A stretch of DNA of 64,000 nt from Chaetorhynchus papuensis (GCA_013396525.1 VWYX01001216.1:124001-188000); one strand, 5' to 3'; shown: positions 36,561 to 46,595, counted from the first letter of the stretch. The notes: generated by a model not told the origin, from the letters alone. Numbers and translations: made by a program.

Positions 36561-38705
36561 TTACATGGTGTTACCCGCATATTTCACTCTGACATCACCG
36601 ATGGCCTCAACACCCCTGTCCAGGCTGTAAGCAGATGGGGTCCTCTGGAATCCAAGGTCTGTGACCATCAGCTTCCTGGAGGAAGGCTTGATTGATGTGT
36701 GCAGAGGACTGTGGTGAACCCACAACTCCTTTGTGGTGCAAAAGGAGTAACTTGCCGGAGGACTGTGCTGTATCCCCAGATCTTTAATTGTGCAGTAGGT
36801 AACCTCAGGACACAATTCCACTTCCTTGATTGTACAGAATGTGGGGCGCTGGAGGGGGATTTTGAAGCTGCTGAGATGCATCCTAGGGCTTCCTGTTGAC
36901 TCCCTCCATTCCAGCAGTGGATACTGCACCTCTTGGGTCTGCAGGGACTGATGCCAAGAGGGTCGTCCCAGCAGACACATCCATGCCAGCCAACCTGCTA
37001 GAGCCAGCATGGTCAGGACCAGCAGAGCCAAGGAAGCCAGGTAGAGCACCCAGTGCAACAGGCAGCAGTGTCTCAGCACCCACTGCCCCCACTGTGGACC
37101 CTCCCCACCTGCCTGCAAACGCAGCACAGGTACAGCCCGTCCTGGGATGGAGCATGGGCAGAAAGGAGGAGGAGAAGGTAAGGGAGAACATGCAGGATGG
37201 GTGAAGGGTGTGGTGTCCAGGGGAGGTGGTAGTGTTGGGGCATGATTGGAAAGCATGGTGTTGGCCGACATCGGAGGAGGAGATGGAGGTCTGACAATGG
37301 AAGAGGCCTCTAGCATGGCAGTAGAAGGCACTGCTTTGGAAGTGGTGGGAAATGTGCCAGTGGACCCCATGAGACTGGCATAGGTTGTGCTGGCAGCAAG
37401 GGTGGTTTGGGGATGGCCACTGGTGCTAGCAGGGCGGCTGCTCATAGTGGTTGGCAGTGAGGTGGCAGAGTCAAGGGTGGCAGGTCCGTGCAGGGTGATG
37501 GTAGTAGCAGTGAGAATGGTGGCAGTGCTGGGGGTCTGGGTGGGTGTCATGGTGGGACTGGCTGGTACAGGAGTGGGTGTGCTGGGAGCTCTGATGCTTG
37601 TCAGCACCACAAGCAAAGTGCTTGGGGAAAGGGTGGAGGTACAAGGGGTGCTGAAGGAAGGTCTGGTGAGGGGAGGTCTTTTGGTAGTGAGGGTAGGGAG
37701 GCAAGGTGAGGTAACAGCATAGGGCATGGTAGAGTGCTCTTCAGGGATGAATGGATGTGGGGGGAAGGTGATCATGGTAGCTTTCTCTGTTGTTTCCTCC
37801 CCATAATTATATTCATCCCCTCCTTCCTCATCCACATCCCCCACAGTGCTGCAGTTGAGCTTGAAGTGAATGATGGGCTTCTGCCTATGCTCAGCAGGGC
37901 TGTGGCACAGTACCTTCTCAGGTGCGACCTCCACCTTTGTTTCCACCAGGCCCCGCTCTGGCTGATAAACAACATCAGCATTCTGCTGGATCCATGTCTG
38001 GAGGTAGTGCAGGTCACAGTTGCAATGCCAGGGGTTCTCAGTGAGGAAAACATACATGAAGAGGCGCCCCTTTGGGAAGAAATCAGTGGGCAGGGTCTGC
38101 AGCTGGTTCCCTGAGAGCCAGAGGGTCTCCAACATCTGCAGGTCCTGCAGCAACTCCTTGGGTAGCTCCTTCAGGAGGTTGTCTGAGAGGTCCAACTCCT
38201 TGAGTGCCCTCAGCCCCGCAAAGGCCTCCCGGGGCAGCTGCTGCATCTTGTTCCCTCGCAAGTCCAGGTCCTGCAGCTGTGGCACAGTGCGGAAAGCCCC
38301 CGGGGCCAGCGTCTCCAGGCTGTTGTGGGCTGCAGCCAGGTGGGTAAGCGCAGGCAGGCCCTCCAGGACAGGTAGGGCCCCCAGTGCATTGTGAGAGAGG
38401 GTCAGCTCCTTCAGGGATGGCAGCAGGGCCCCAGTGTGCAGAGCCACCAGCCCATTTTTGGCCAGGTCAATGTCCTGAAGCTGGGTGAAGGGCAGGAAGG
38501 CGGTGGTGGAGAGGGACTCCAGGCAATTGTCCCTGAGCAGCAGGATACCTGTGTCCACAGGCAGGTCTGGGGGCACTGTGCGGAGGGCCTGCCCTGTGCA
38601 GTTCACCTCCAGGAGGTCCTTGACCTTGTTCATCTCTGAGGGGCAAGGCTGGGCTGGGGGCAGCAGGGCCAAGAGAGTGACCAGGGTCAGGGCAGGAACC
38701 TGCAT
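36561..38705 (-). CDS. GP1BA: Platelet glycoprotein Ib alpha chain
   Basis: GP1BA is the von Willebrand factor-binding chain of the GPIb-IX-V receptor on thrombocytes. It is a single coding exon of 714 residues. I take the ATG at 38705 (MQVPALTLVTLLALLPPAQP) because it starts the signal peptide and a CCCTCCAG acceptor ends 3 bases before it; an in-frame ATG 48 bases upstream lies in the intron. Domains are: signal peptide 1-20; LRR N-cap from about Cys21; seven or so leucine-rich repeats to about 220; LRR C-cap 224-285 (NPWHCNC); a short acidic, probably Tyr-sulphated stretch 290-304 (DEEGGDEYNYGEE); a Thr/Pro/Ser mucin-like stalk to about 530; Cys pair; transmembrane helix about 553-578; and a 131-residue tail. 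The tail end VKYAGNTM corresponds to the human RYSGHSL end but lacks that serine. A 5' non-coding exon may end at 38940 (minus donor GTGAGC). Confidence 0.93.
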   Translation of the reverse strand: MQVPALTLVTLLALLPPAQPCPSEMNKVKDLLEVNCTGQALRTVPPDLPVDTGILLLRDNCLESLSTTAFLPFTQLQDIDLAKNGLVALHTGALLPSLKELTLSHNALGALPVLEGLPALTHLAAAHNSLETLAPGAFRTVPQLQDLDLRGNKMQQLPREAFAGLRALKELDLSDNLLKELPKELLQDLQMLETLWLSGNQLQTLPTDFFPKGRLFMYVFLTENPWHCNCDLHYLQTWIQQNADVVYQPERGLVETKVEVAPEKVLCHSPAEHRQKPIIHFKLNCSTVGDVDEEGGDEYNYGEETTEKATMITFPPHPFIPEEHSTMPYAVTSPCLPTLTTKRPPLTRPSFSTPCTSTLSPSTLLVVLTSIRAPSTPTPVPASPTMTPTQTPSTATILTATTITLHGPATLDSATSLPTTMSSRPASTSGHPQTTLAASTTYASLMGSTGTFPTTSKAVPSTAMLEASSIVRPPSPPPMSANTMLSNHAPTLPPPLDTTPFTHPACSPLPSPPPFCPCSIPGRAVPVLRLQAGGEGPQWGQWVLRHCCLLHWVLYLASLALLVLTMLALAGWLAWMCLLGRPSWHQSLQTQEVQYPLLEWRESTGSPRMHLSSFKIPLQRPTFCTIKEVELCPEVTYCTIKDLGIQHSPPASYSFCTTKELWVHHSPLHTSIKPSSRKLMVTDLGFQRTPSAYSLDRGVEAIGDVRVKYAGNTM

Positions 38706-38940
38706 GGCCTGGAGGGGGAGAACCAAGGGGTGTGGGTGCAAGCAAGCATGCACCTACACATTGCCTTTTTCCTGTGCAAGCACCATTTGCAGCAGAACTG
38801 GCATCCCCTGCCAGACCCTCTGGCACCCTCTGAGCTCTGCAGCTCCTCCCTGGGATGGTGGAAGGGAGGGATGAATCCCACACCTACTGCCATCTTGTCC
38901 TTGGAGGCCAGCAGATGATATTTTGGCCCTTTTGCTCACC

Positions 38941-39690
38941 TTGTTCTCTTCCGTAGTGGGGAGAACCTGACTCACGGGCCTCCTCACAGCAATGCTTTCT
39001 CCACTGGAGCTGCCCTCACCACTGCAGAAGCCATGCCTCTGCAGTGTTTGTGTCCCAGTGTACCCACACCCAGCTCAACCCAGACAAACTGTGTGCTGGA
39101 AGAATCTCCCTGAATATGCTCTTACCCAACACCAGCAGAGCCCTCCGCTAGATTTGGAGGGTAGGAGCATGAATCATGTGAAAGGAGCTTCCTGTGCGCA
39201 GTTGTGGCTTCCATGAGCATCCAGGCCCCTGTGAACACTGTGACTCACCTGTGAAACTCCCAGTGTTTGCTCTCCTGCTGCTCTGCCTCCTCCTGCTCAC
39301 GGCCCAGGAAGTGCTTTGGGACAATGCTAGTGGGGAGCTGCCCAGCCCTCTATCAGCACCCGCAGCTGTGGGAAGGGAGCTGTGGTTTCCTGAGCAGCCA
39401 AACCCATCTCCTGTCCTTTCGCACAGCCCTCGCTTTGGCTGCACTGTCACATCACCATCTCTCTTTGCAAAATGTCAACAAGGATCAGCAGGCATTTGCC
39501 CCAGCAGCAAATGGTTGAGGCCCCCTGCAGCCTGCAGTGGATCCCACTTGTTCTGCTGCTGAAGCCAGTTTTCCCCTTAGGATTTGCAGGACCACTTGCA
39601 GAAAATAATTCCACTGGCTTCTGGAGAGGAAATGGGCAGGAGCATTGGCCACAGCTTCTGAGAAGGGGCTGAGGTCATAGTAAAATCACT
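38941..39690. other. Upstream of GP1BA; probable promoter region, no other gene
   Basis: A minus-strand donor at 38934-38939 suggests the GP1BA leader exon and promoter lie just above. A CGGAAGAG (ETS-type core) is on the minus strand near 38950. I see no other exon; the frames at 39.2-39.5 kb are unremarkable. Confidence 0.3.
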
Positions 39691-41163
39691 CTATGCCCAT
39701 GATGCTGGAGAAGCCCTTGCATCTGGATGCAGTCCCATCTGGACCAAGATGCCTTGAGGCTCAGGACATCTCTTGCTGTCTGTGATAGGAGTGGGATGGA
39801 CTGAGGCTCTCCTCCCCCGGCACCTGTAGTTTAAAGCCCTCTTTTCCAGCTTGGCAAGCCTGTGAGTGAAGATGCTCTTTGCTTTTTCTGACAGATGGAC
39901 TCCTTCTTCCCCAAATAGACCAGGTTGTTCAAAGCCAAGTCCATGGGTAGCCAAACCCCTGGCTATGGCACCAGTCCTGTAACCATTTGTTGATTCCCCA
40001 GATTCGACTGGCTCTTTCAAACCCCTTCCCTTTGACCAGGAAGATTGATGAAAAAACTACCTGTGCTCCAGACTCAGCAGCTACTGCTGCTCCCAGGGCT
40101 CTGTAATCCTTCCTGATGCTGCTCAGACTCCTCTTGACTCTGTCACTGGCACCCACATGAAACAATAGCAGCAGGTAATGGTGGACTGTACAAGGCATGG
40201 TAGTCTCTCAGTGACATCTCTGATATGAGTCCATGGTAAGCAGCATAATCTAGAGAGTGCAACAGGCCAGTAAATAGCGCCTCCATACCTCTCAGAAGAG
40301 ACTCTCCTCCTACTATTACCCTCTTCTTAGTTGTGCGAATTGTTACATGGGGAGCAGATTATGCTGCCTTACTGGTTGTTATATGGGGAGTAGATGGGGC
40401 TGCCTTACTCATCTCCAGTGCCTCTTCTGCTGGGTCTTTCCTGCAGACCAGTGAAAGGTTCTGCAAGGGCACCTCTGTCTTCTGGAAAGGTTCTGCAAGA
40501 CCACCTCTGGCTTTGGGGGAAGACTGTTCTTCCTGTAGGTCCTTGCTGTTCCAAGTTTCCATTCTTCCACACTGGCCCTCCTCCCTTCTGTGTGTGTTCT
40601 CTTGGTCCTCTTCCCTTCTATGTGTGTCACTGGGGGAGTCTCTTGCTGTTTGGCTTTGGGCTGTGGGTCTACTGCAAACTGTGCTTGGAACAAGCAGACT
40701 CTCTCCTTCCTGGGAAAGAACTCCTTCTCAGACTCCCTGATACTATACAGCCTTCTCACTGCCTCTTGCCTTTCTCAATTACTTGCCGCAGGTGGTCCTC
40801 CACCTGGGCACGCCTTTTGCAGGTAGGTCTGCTGCCTATCCCTGCCCTAAAGAAAGATTCAGTCACTTCCTGCAATGAGAGATCTGCACTGCAGCCTCTC
40901 GATTTGGCAGCTCTATCTGGATGGAGGCATTGGCAGTAGCCAGGGTAGATGGCGCAGACCTCCACGTTGGAGTTGCAGCCTTTGCTCTCAGTGTCCACCA
41001 TTCTGCCTTGGGAGTCAGGTAGGAGGAATGTCTTCAACCTGGGTAGATGGTCACACAACATGCCTGGTTGCTGGAAGACAGAGCTTAGACGCAAGTTATG
41101 AATGGTGTGTGCAATGATAACTGCATTGGGGTACTCATCTGCAGAGGCATTTCCCTTTGCCAT
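39691..41163 (-). pseudogene. CR1-type LINE ORF1 relic with SGNH esterase-like domain
   Basis: On the minus strand two to three broken frames read as the bird CR1 ORF1 product. An N-terminal part starts MAKGNASADEYPN (41163 downward). After frame changes, a hydrolase-like domain has HVGASDRVKRSLSSIRKDYR, GAQVVFSSIFLVKGKG, INKWLQDWC and the GVHLSEK block near 39900. Blocks of this kind (a G-x-S/N-D motif, and D-G-V-H-L near the end) are typical of the SGNH domain in CR1 ORF1. Stops and frameshifts make it a relic. No ORF2 (endonuclease/RT) was recognised nearby. Confidence 0.72.
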
Positions 41164-41165
41164 GG

Positions 41166-41801
41166 AATCTTAATCTGTAATGGTATCTGCAGAAGAAACA
41201 GAGTCTGAAATTATACCTACATTTACAACAGTAATTGCATTGGCATCTGTGTCTGTCTACAAGACACGAGTTACTTAATCTCGGAATATAAATTGTTCTT
41301 AATAATGTTCTTGCCCTCTTTCAATTTTATTTTTCTTTTTTTCATTCTCCCTTGTCAAAACAAAGAAAACATGGACAGGGTCTTTATGGATTGAGACAGG
41401 AGGTGTCATTTTAACTAGAACCACTGATTCCCCAGGCTTTTTTGCTTCTTTTTACTTTTCATTTTTACAGTCAGATACACCTGTGAGCTCTGGCTGCTCC
41501 ATTTCCTAGACCCAATTGTTGGACATTATATAACTTCTCTAATTTTTAAATTAATGGTTTTAATTAACTTCTAATTATTTTTTTAAAATTAATCATAACC
41601 AGTATGTAAATTATAAGTAGTGTCTTAGCCTTAAATCACTTTTAGCCAGCATTTAGCAAAGTTGTCATATGGTCCTTTTATGGGAACACAGCTTGGGAAA
41701 ACTACTGAAACTTTACATTTTGCTAAACTAACTCTGATACGCTTCAACGGAAAAAGCCTGGGGGAGAGAGATGTATTGTTGAAGCTGGACATCTAGAATG
41801 C
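41166..41801. other. AT-rich intergenic, no gene
   Basis: Possibly the upstream part of the CR1 copy and plain AT-rich DNA; poly-T/poly-A patches at 41330-41600. Nothing else is seen. Confidence 0.4.
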
Positions 41802-42222
41802 TGTCTTGGGGTGACAAAAAAAACTACGATAAATGCAGAATTTATGGACTACAAGGACCTTTTGCAGAAACCAGAAGATAAAGAGAAGACTAATAAAGAC
41901 TCATATGTGTTGGAAAGTCCCTACTGGAGGAAAAAGATACTAAAAAACCTAAAAATATGGACTAATTAGCATAAGAAGCAAGAAATCAACAGCCAATAGA
42001 AGATAGAATACTAATTAATGAGAGTTATGTCATTTAGAACCAATGAACATTAATTTCTTTGTTTGCTAACAATGTATAAATAACTGAAAAGGTTTTGTAT
42101 CGATGTCTGTATGAAGGCTGGAATTTTGTTTGCCATACACACACCTCCAGACCAAGGATAAAGCAATGCCTTACTTGTTAACACTGAAAAGACAGTGTTA
42201 GAGGGTTTTATTTATCTTGACA
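41802..42222 (+). repeat. Solo LTR with 4-bp target duplication
   Basis: It begins TGTCTTGGGG and ends ATCTTGACA, with ATGC on both sides (41798-41801, 42223-42226). It has AATGTATAAATAACTG as TATA-like box and GGATAAAGCAATG as a candidate poly(A) region. A related, more diverged sequence is at 62640-62960 (shared ATGCAGAATTTATGG and GGACTAATTAGCAT). The 4-bp duplication fits a class I ERV. Confidence 0.72.
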
Positions 42223-42630
42223 ATGCTGGGGGATTTAGTAACGTGAGGATAGCAGAGCATGCTGACAAGTAACACTCGCTTGGCCCTGTTTTTCTGTTTT
42301 ATATATTGCCTGGCTCACATCTCTTTGCCCACTGCTGAAGCAGTGGTGTCACTGCCAAAAGCAAGTGCAGAGTGTGTCCTCCAGTGGGGTCTGGAGATAC
42401 AAACACTGGCTCAACTGCAGTTTGTTGGTGGCTCCTTATCCTCTTTTGCAAGAGAGTAGGGGAAGGCTGTAGTCAGGTCCATGTTGAAGCTGCTTGAGTG
42501 TCAGAGGTAATGAATGGATTTCTTTTGGGCCTGTTCAACAAATGCAGTATGGGCTGTGAGTGTGTTCTAGTGATCATTTCAGCTGCCGCTGCTGCTAGGC
42601 CAGCAGCAGGCTGGAAGGGCATTGCTGAGT
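42223..42630. other. Intergenic, no gene
   Basis: A short region between a solo LTR and the CCTCG tract. A 66-codon frame starting at 42259 has a hydrophobic start, but no splice context or similarity that I recognise. Confidence 0.35.
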
Positions 42631-42694
42631 CCTCGCCTCGCCTCGCCTCGCCTCGCCTCGCCTCGCCTCGCCTCGCCTCGCCTCGCCTCGCCTC
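42631..42694 (+). repeat. (CCTCG)n microsatellite at gap edge
   Basis: Almost thirteen perfect CCTCG units run straight into the run of Ns, so the true length is unknown. Confidence 0.97.
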
Positions 42695-42801
42695 NNNNNN
42701 NNNNNNNNNNNNNNNNNNNNNNNNNNNNNNNNNNNNNNNNNNNNNNNNNNNNNNNNNNNNNNNNNNNNNNNNNNNNNNNNNNNNNNNNNNNNNNNNNNNN
42801 N
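42695..42801. other. Assembly gap (107 N)
   Basis: A run of 107 Ns. It sits between the CCTCG tract and an LTR that starts part-way in, so the gap hides the first part of that LTR and an unknown amount of repeat. Confidence 0.99.
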
Positions 42802-43100
42802 GACAAGTGGGTCTGCACAGGCCTGAACTTCTGAACCTTGGGATAAAATGACAGGTTCAAGGGGGAATGTAGTAGGCGGTTCGGGAAGGCTGCACCTTCC
42901 TGGTACCTCAGCCAGCGAGGAGAGGAAGAGGGCAACATGCGGCTGAGAGTTTAGGATAAAAGGAGGCTGCGCCCTCCAAAACCTCGAGGGAGAAAACCCC
43001 GCGGGCGTGTGCCCCAGTGGACTCTCTCCTAGTATCCAAATAACGGACTCCTGTCTCCTTTTTGGACATAAACCTCTGGCGTTTGTGGATTTTCCTGACA
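42802..43100 (+). repeat. LTR of the class I ERV family, 5' end lost in the gap
   Basis: It picks up at GACAAGTGGGTCTGCACAGG, in line with 17740 and 23762, and runs to TTTTCCTGACA. It has the GGATAAAAGGAGG box. The poly(A) region is altered (CCAAATAACGGA), and the end (TTTGGACATAAACCTCTGG) resembles the copies at 45160 and 57350 more than the provirus LTRs. No internal viral sequence follows, so it is a solo LTR or a fragment. Confidence 0.85.
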
Positions 43101-43320
43101 CGTTTGACACCATTTTCCTCTTGGCATTCAAACTGTTTTAAAAAAAAAAGATGTGAAAAGTACATTTTATAGTGTTGGCTTTCGCAGATGTGTTGTGCAT
43201 TTCAATGTTGGTTCTGTGGGAGTGGTTTTGCTGTTATGAGGGGAGGGGACTGGGTGTTGAATTTCACCGGGGCTTAGATCTATTTTTAACATAAACTTTG
43301 TATAGAGATAGGGGGATTAC

Positions 43321-43660
43321 TGTAATCGGATAACATCTAAGCAGTGAGGGAATTGAAACCTCTTGAATGTATCGAAATGTAACAACTGCCCTCCACGAAG
43401 ACAACTGCACATGCTCCAAAAAGGTGGGACAGGGGAGGACTTACGTTAACTAGTTCAAAATGGGTTTTAATATGATAAATGGTTTATAAATATGTGATTA
43501 AATGATGCAATACCCAGGGGTATATAAGGGGAGGTTTGCTACTGTTGACTGTGTGCCTCTGGCTGTATCTATGCACCCAGCACTGTTACCTTTTGCCTTG
43601 TTGACTTTGTCCCCTATTAAATCTTTCAAATTTTGATAAAGAGTGAGTTCTATTGAATCA
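43321..43660 (+). repeat. LTR-like element
   Basis: GGGGTATATAAGGGGAGG (TATA box) is followed about 100 bases later by CCCCTATTAAATCTTTC, the LTR spacing of promoter to poly(A) signal. Borders are approximate and no target duplication was found. Confidence 0.5.
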
Positions 43661-43686
43661 GGGGGAAGGGGGAGCAGAGGGTAAAT

Positions 43687-44240
43687 GATTTGCTAAGAAG
43701 CTCTTTGTTAAAAAAAACAAAGCATACAGCCTGCTCAACATTTATTGTGCCTAGAAGATACAAGACTATTGATAGGGGAAGGAATCTTAACCAAAGATCC
43801 TGTTTTTAAACCTAAAACAAACTCAAACCAGCCTTGGAGTTTGGACTCGGGCTGGAGACATAAAGAGCATGCACAGGGAAGCAAGGTGAAAAGTTCAGAA
43901 TGACGAAGACTCCTTACTTCATCTGAGGAAGACTCCTTACTTCATCCCCGAGACCCCTGCCCACGACCACCAGACAACACTGCGCAAGCGCAACACAGAT
44001 ATAAATGACTCTTGAGCTCATTTCAAGATGAAGCGAGGCGAGGCGGGGCTAGGTAATGAATATGTATAGGCGTCTTGGGAAACTTAATGAATCTGGAGCT
44101 TGTAACCCGATATATACCAAGCTGAGGGCAGCTGTGGGCACGCATGACTTTGGAGAAACTATTCCCCATGCGTCCCAGGGCTGGAATAAACATACCTACT
44201 TTACTACTTATTTCAGTAGTGGAGTCTTTTCTGCGTATCA
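43687..44240 (+). repeat. LTR, paired with the copy at 62190-62637
   Basis: It shares with 62190-62637 the blocks AAAGAGCATG, AAGGTGAAAAGTTC, the duplicated ACTCCTTACTTCATC segment, CACGCATG, and the 3' part AATAAACATACCTACTTTA, ending TTTTCTGCGTATCA. CGATATATACCAAGCTG is the TATA-like box. A short GCGAGGCGAGGCGGGG insertion at about 44031 is absent from the other copy. The 5' border is uncertain. Confidence 0.65.
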
Positions 44241-44464
44241 CTATTTATCACAAAGATAAATATTTTGCTGCTTGTTTTTGTTTGTCAAACCTGAGGATTT
44301 AATGAAAGGTGGTGTTAGTGTGTTGAGACGATAAAAGCTCGAAGTTACATATAAAATTTGGCTTTAGATCTGTGAAGTGATTCTTTGAAGTGCCATGCAC
44401 TAATTACATATTAGTATCCATTTTTATGAACTAACGTTTTTTTCTGAATTTGCGTTGTTTTCAG

Positions 44465-44562
44465 AATACTCCAATACTAATGCCCGGATCCCGAAGAATT
44501 CCGCAACAATCCTGAGGAGCGTCCTGGCTGGTGCAGAACAGAAGCTACATGAGTATCCATGA
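44465..44562 (+). CDS. Candidate terminal exon of an unrecognised gene
   Basis: A strong acceptor (GCGTTGTTTTCAG, ending 44464) opens into 31 codons without a stop, containing NTNARIPKNSATILRSVL and ending KLHEYP before TGA. The frame enters in phase 1 (two bases AA complete a split codon). I do not recognise the protein, and no matching upstream exon was found in the 2 kb before, which is mostly LTR. It could be a transposed exon, a gene end whose rest is in the assembly gap, or chance. Confidence 0.25.
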
Positions 44563-44820
44563 AGCACTGGATTCCTTTTGAGAGTTTTCAGTGTGTGAAC
44601 TTTTTGTATGGATATTAGTTTACACAGGCATTCAGACTTCATCTTGTTAATTTTTGTTGTTGTGGGGTAGATTTTAATGTATCTGTCCCAAAGTAAACTT
44701 ATATTTTTAGGCGGTTCAAACTTCAAAAACGGTGACTTCTAAGATCATTCTGAAAGGAGTAAGATGAGTGTGTCTTTACTAAGAGTCTGTGTAAGCCTGC
44801 TTGTAGGTAAAACCAGAGAC

Positions 44821-45198
44821 TGATAGATAAGAAAGGAATGTTACCGACTGACAAAGAATTGTTGCTCAACTAAGGCCGTGTTAAGTTCCTGAATTTAAAG
44901 AAGAAGAACAAAAGAAAGGAAGATGGGGTGGGCTGGGATGTGTGTTGTGTCACATGTTAGGGGGTTCGTGTAGTAAGCAATTCAAGATGTCCGTACCTCT
45001 CAAGTACCTCAGCCAATGGGGAAAGAGAGATAGTAATGCAGCCGGGAAAATAGGATTAAAAGGAGACTGTGTCCTCCAGTAATTTGAGAGACCCCAGGGG
45101 AATGCCCCATGATCTCTCCCTTTATTTGAAAAAAGTTACAGAACTCCTCTGTCTCCTTTTTGGACATGAACCTCTGGTGCTGTGAATTTTTCCGCACA
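44821..45198 (+). repeat. Diverged LTR of the class I ERV family
   Basis: It starts TGATAGATAAG and ends TTTTTCCGCACA. Shared blocks with the provirus LTRs include GTACCTCAGCCAATGGGGAAA, GGATTAAAAGGAGACTG, CTCTCCCTTTATT and ACTCCTCTGTCTC. It differs enough to be a separate subfamily. No target duplication was found, and it may be slightly truncated. Confidence 0.7.
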
Positions 45199-45599
45199 AT
45201 TCTGTTGAGTTTGGTCTTGGAGTTGATTTTTCTGAGAGCTAAGTTGGAGATCCTGTTTCCTCCATGCCTTGGTTTAAGACAATTTAAGAGGTGGATGCTC
45301 TCAAATTGCTTCCTCCCCTTACAGTTTGAACCAATCTCTTTCCACCAATAAGGAGAAACAAATACAAACAAATACACGTGAAAAAATAACAGTACGAAAT
45401 CATAGTTTTCAGCTCCTTTTCCACTTCCTATTAACAATAACACAGTTGCCCCCCTTTTGACCCTCAAACACATTCATTGTACAAAAGATGCTTTTTAAAA
45501 TTCAGACCAAAGTTTGATATAGTAACATGAGCCTACAAGACTGCCCAGCAATATGATTTGTAGACTAGCTCATTACTTATTCATTATTATACCAATGGC

Positions 45600-46050
45600 A
45601 GCTCCGGCAGTGGCCCCCTCTGGTGGCTGGTACTCGGTCAAGGGCTAGAACTCATGGAGGCATTTCTTCCTCTCCACAGAAGACAGCAAGACAAGGCAAG
45701 GCAGCTGGGCTGGGGCGGCTCTGTGCCTGCTCCACTCCTCTCAGCGTGACGCTGCGGCTGCAGACAGGCGTTGCAAAATTTAGTCTGAAACAGTTTTTAA
45801 TTGGGAAACCCAGCTTCTCGAGTTGCTACTTTTGTGAGTAGTGCCAAGCAGCAAGAACCAAGAGGCAAACCAGGAGGCCAGAGAGAGAGACAGAGCTCTC
45901 CCTGAGCACTCCGACTTTAAAAAGCCCGGGCGCTGCCCAGCCCCAGCCCCTGTTCCGCTTTCTGGCTGCAGTGTCTTAAAGAGACAGTAACAAATTTTTT
46001 GGCACGGACGACAAAAACATTTTGGATTACCCAGGACACTCTACATGAAG
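45600..46050 (-). repeat. Possible minus-strand LTR
   Basis: On the minus strand, a TTTTTAAAGTCGGAGTGCTC box (near 45915) is followed about 110 bases later by CCCAATTAAAAACTG, resembling a core promoter and poly(A) signal of an LTR. No sister copy is present in the window and borders are unclear. Confidence 0.3.
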
Positions 46051-46289
46051 ACATTCTTTGTTGCTTGTGTTTGCTTTTACTGTGTTTATAGTAATTACAG
46101 GTACACAGTGTAGTAAGTATTTATTATTATAAACAAAGCTATAATTTGTTCCCATCTCAGAAGAGTCTCATTGTCAGTGTTCTACCATATCTTGCATTTT
46201 GGGGAGGCAAGGGGGTGGGGTATATGGCATGTATTCTTGAACTCCATGCCTCAGGCTTTTGCATACTAGCTACAGAGGAAAGAACAAGG

Positions 46290-46595
46290 TGTCGAGGTTC
46301 AGAGTGTTACCATGAAGAATGGCTTTGTCTGGCGTGGGGCCTTGGGAGAGACAGGCTGGCCGAATGTGGTAGATGCAAGACAAAGAGTAGGAGGCAAAAC
46401 AAAGAGTAGGATAGTTAACAGGAGGTTGGGCGAGGAGATAGTAATCTGTGGTCCTTGGAGATGTAAAACATGTAACCTTAGAAACTGAAGTTTTGTTGCT
46501 GAACTGTTAGTTTGTAACAGTATATAAAGATGTGCCTTGTACAATAAAAGTTGGCTTTGCATGCACCTGGCAAAGTCCATGTTCAATCACCGACA
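46290..46595 (+). repeat. Solo LTR with perfect 5-bp target duplication
   Basis: A 306-bp element beginning TGTCG and ending CGACA (inverted terminal match), flanked by CAAGG on both sides (46285-46289, 46596-46600). It has GTATATAAAGATG as TATA box and ACAATAAAAGTTGGC as poly(A) signal. A 5-bp duplication is most usual for ERVL-type integration. Confidence 0.8.

Noticed and set aside
42498..43131. Frames reading through the N run on both strands
   Set aside because: They cross the assembly gap and translate the CCTCG tract; no real coding evidence.
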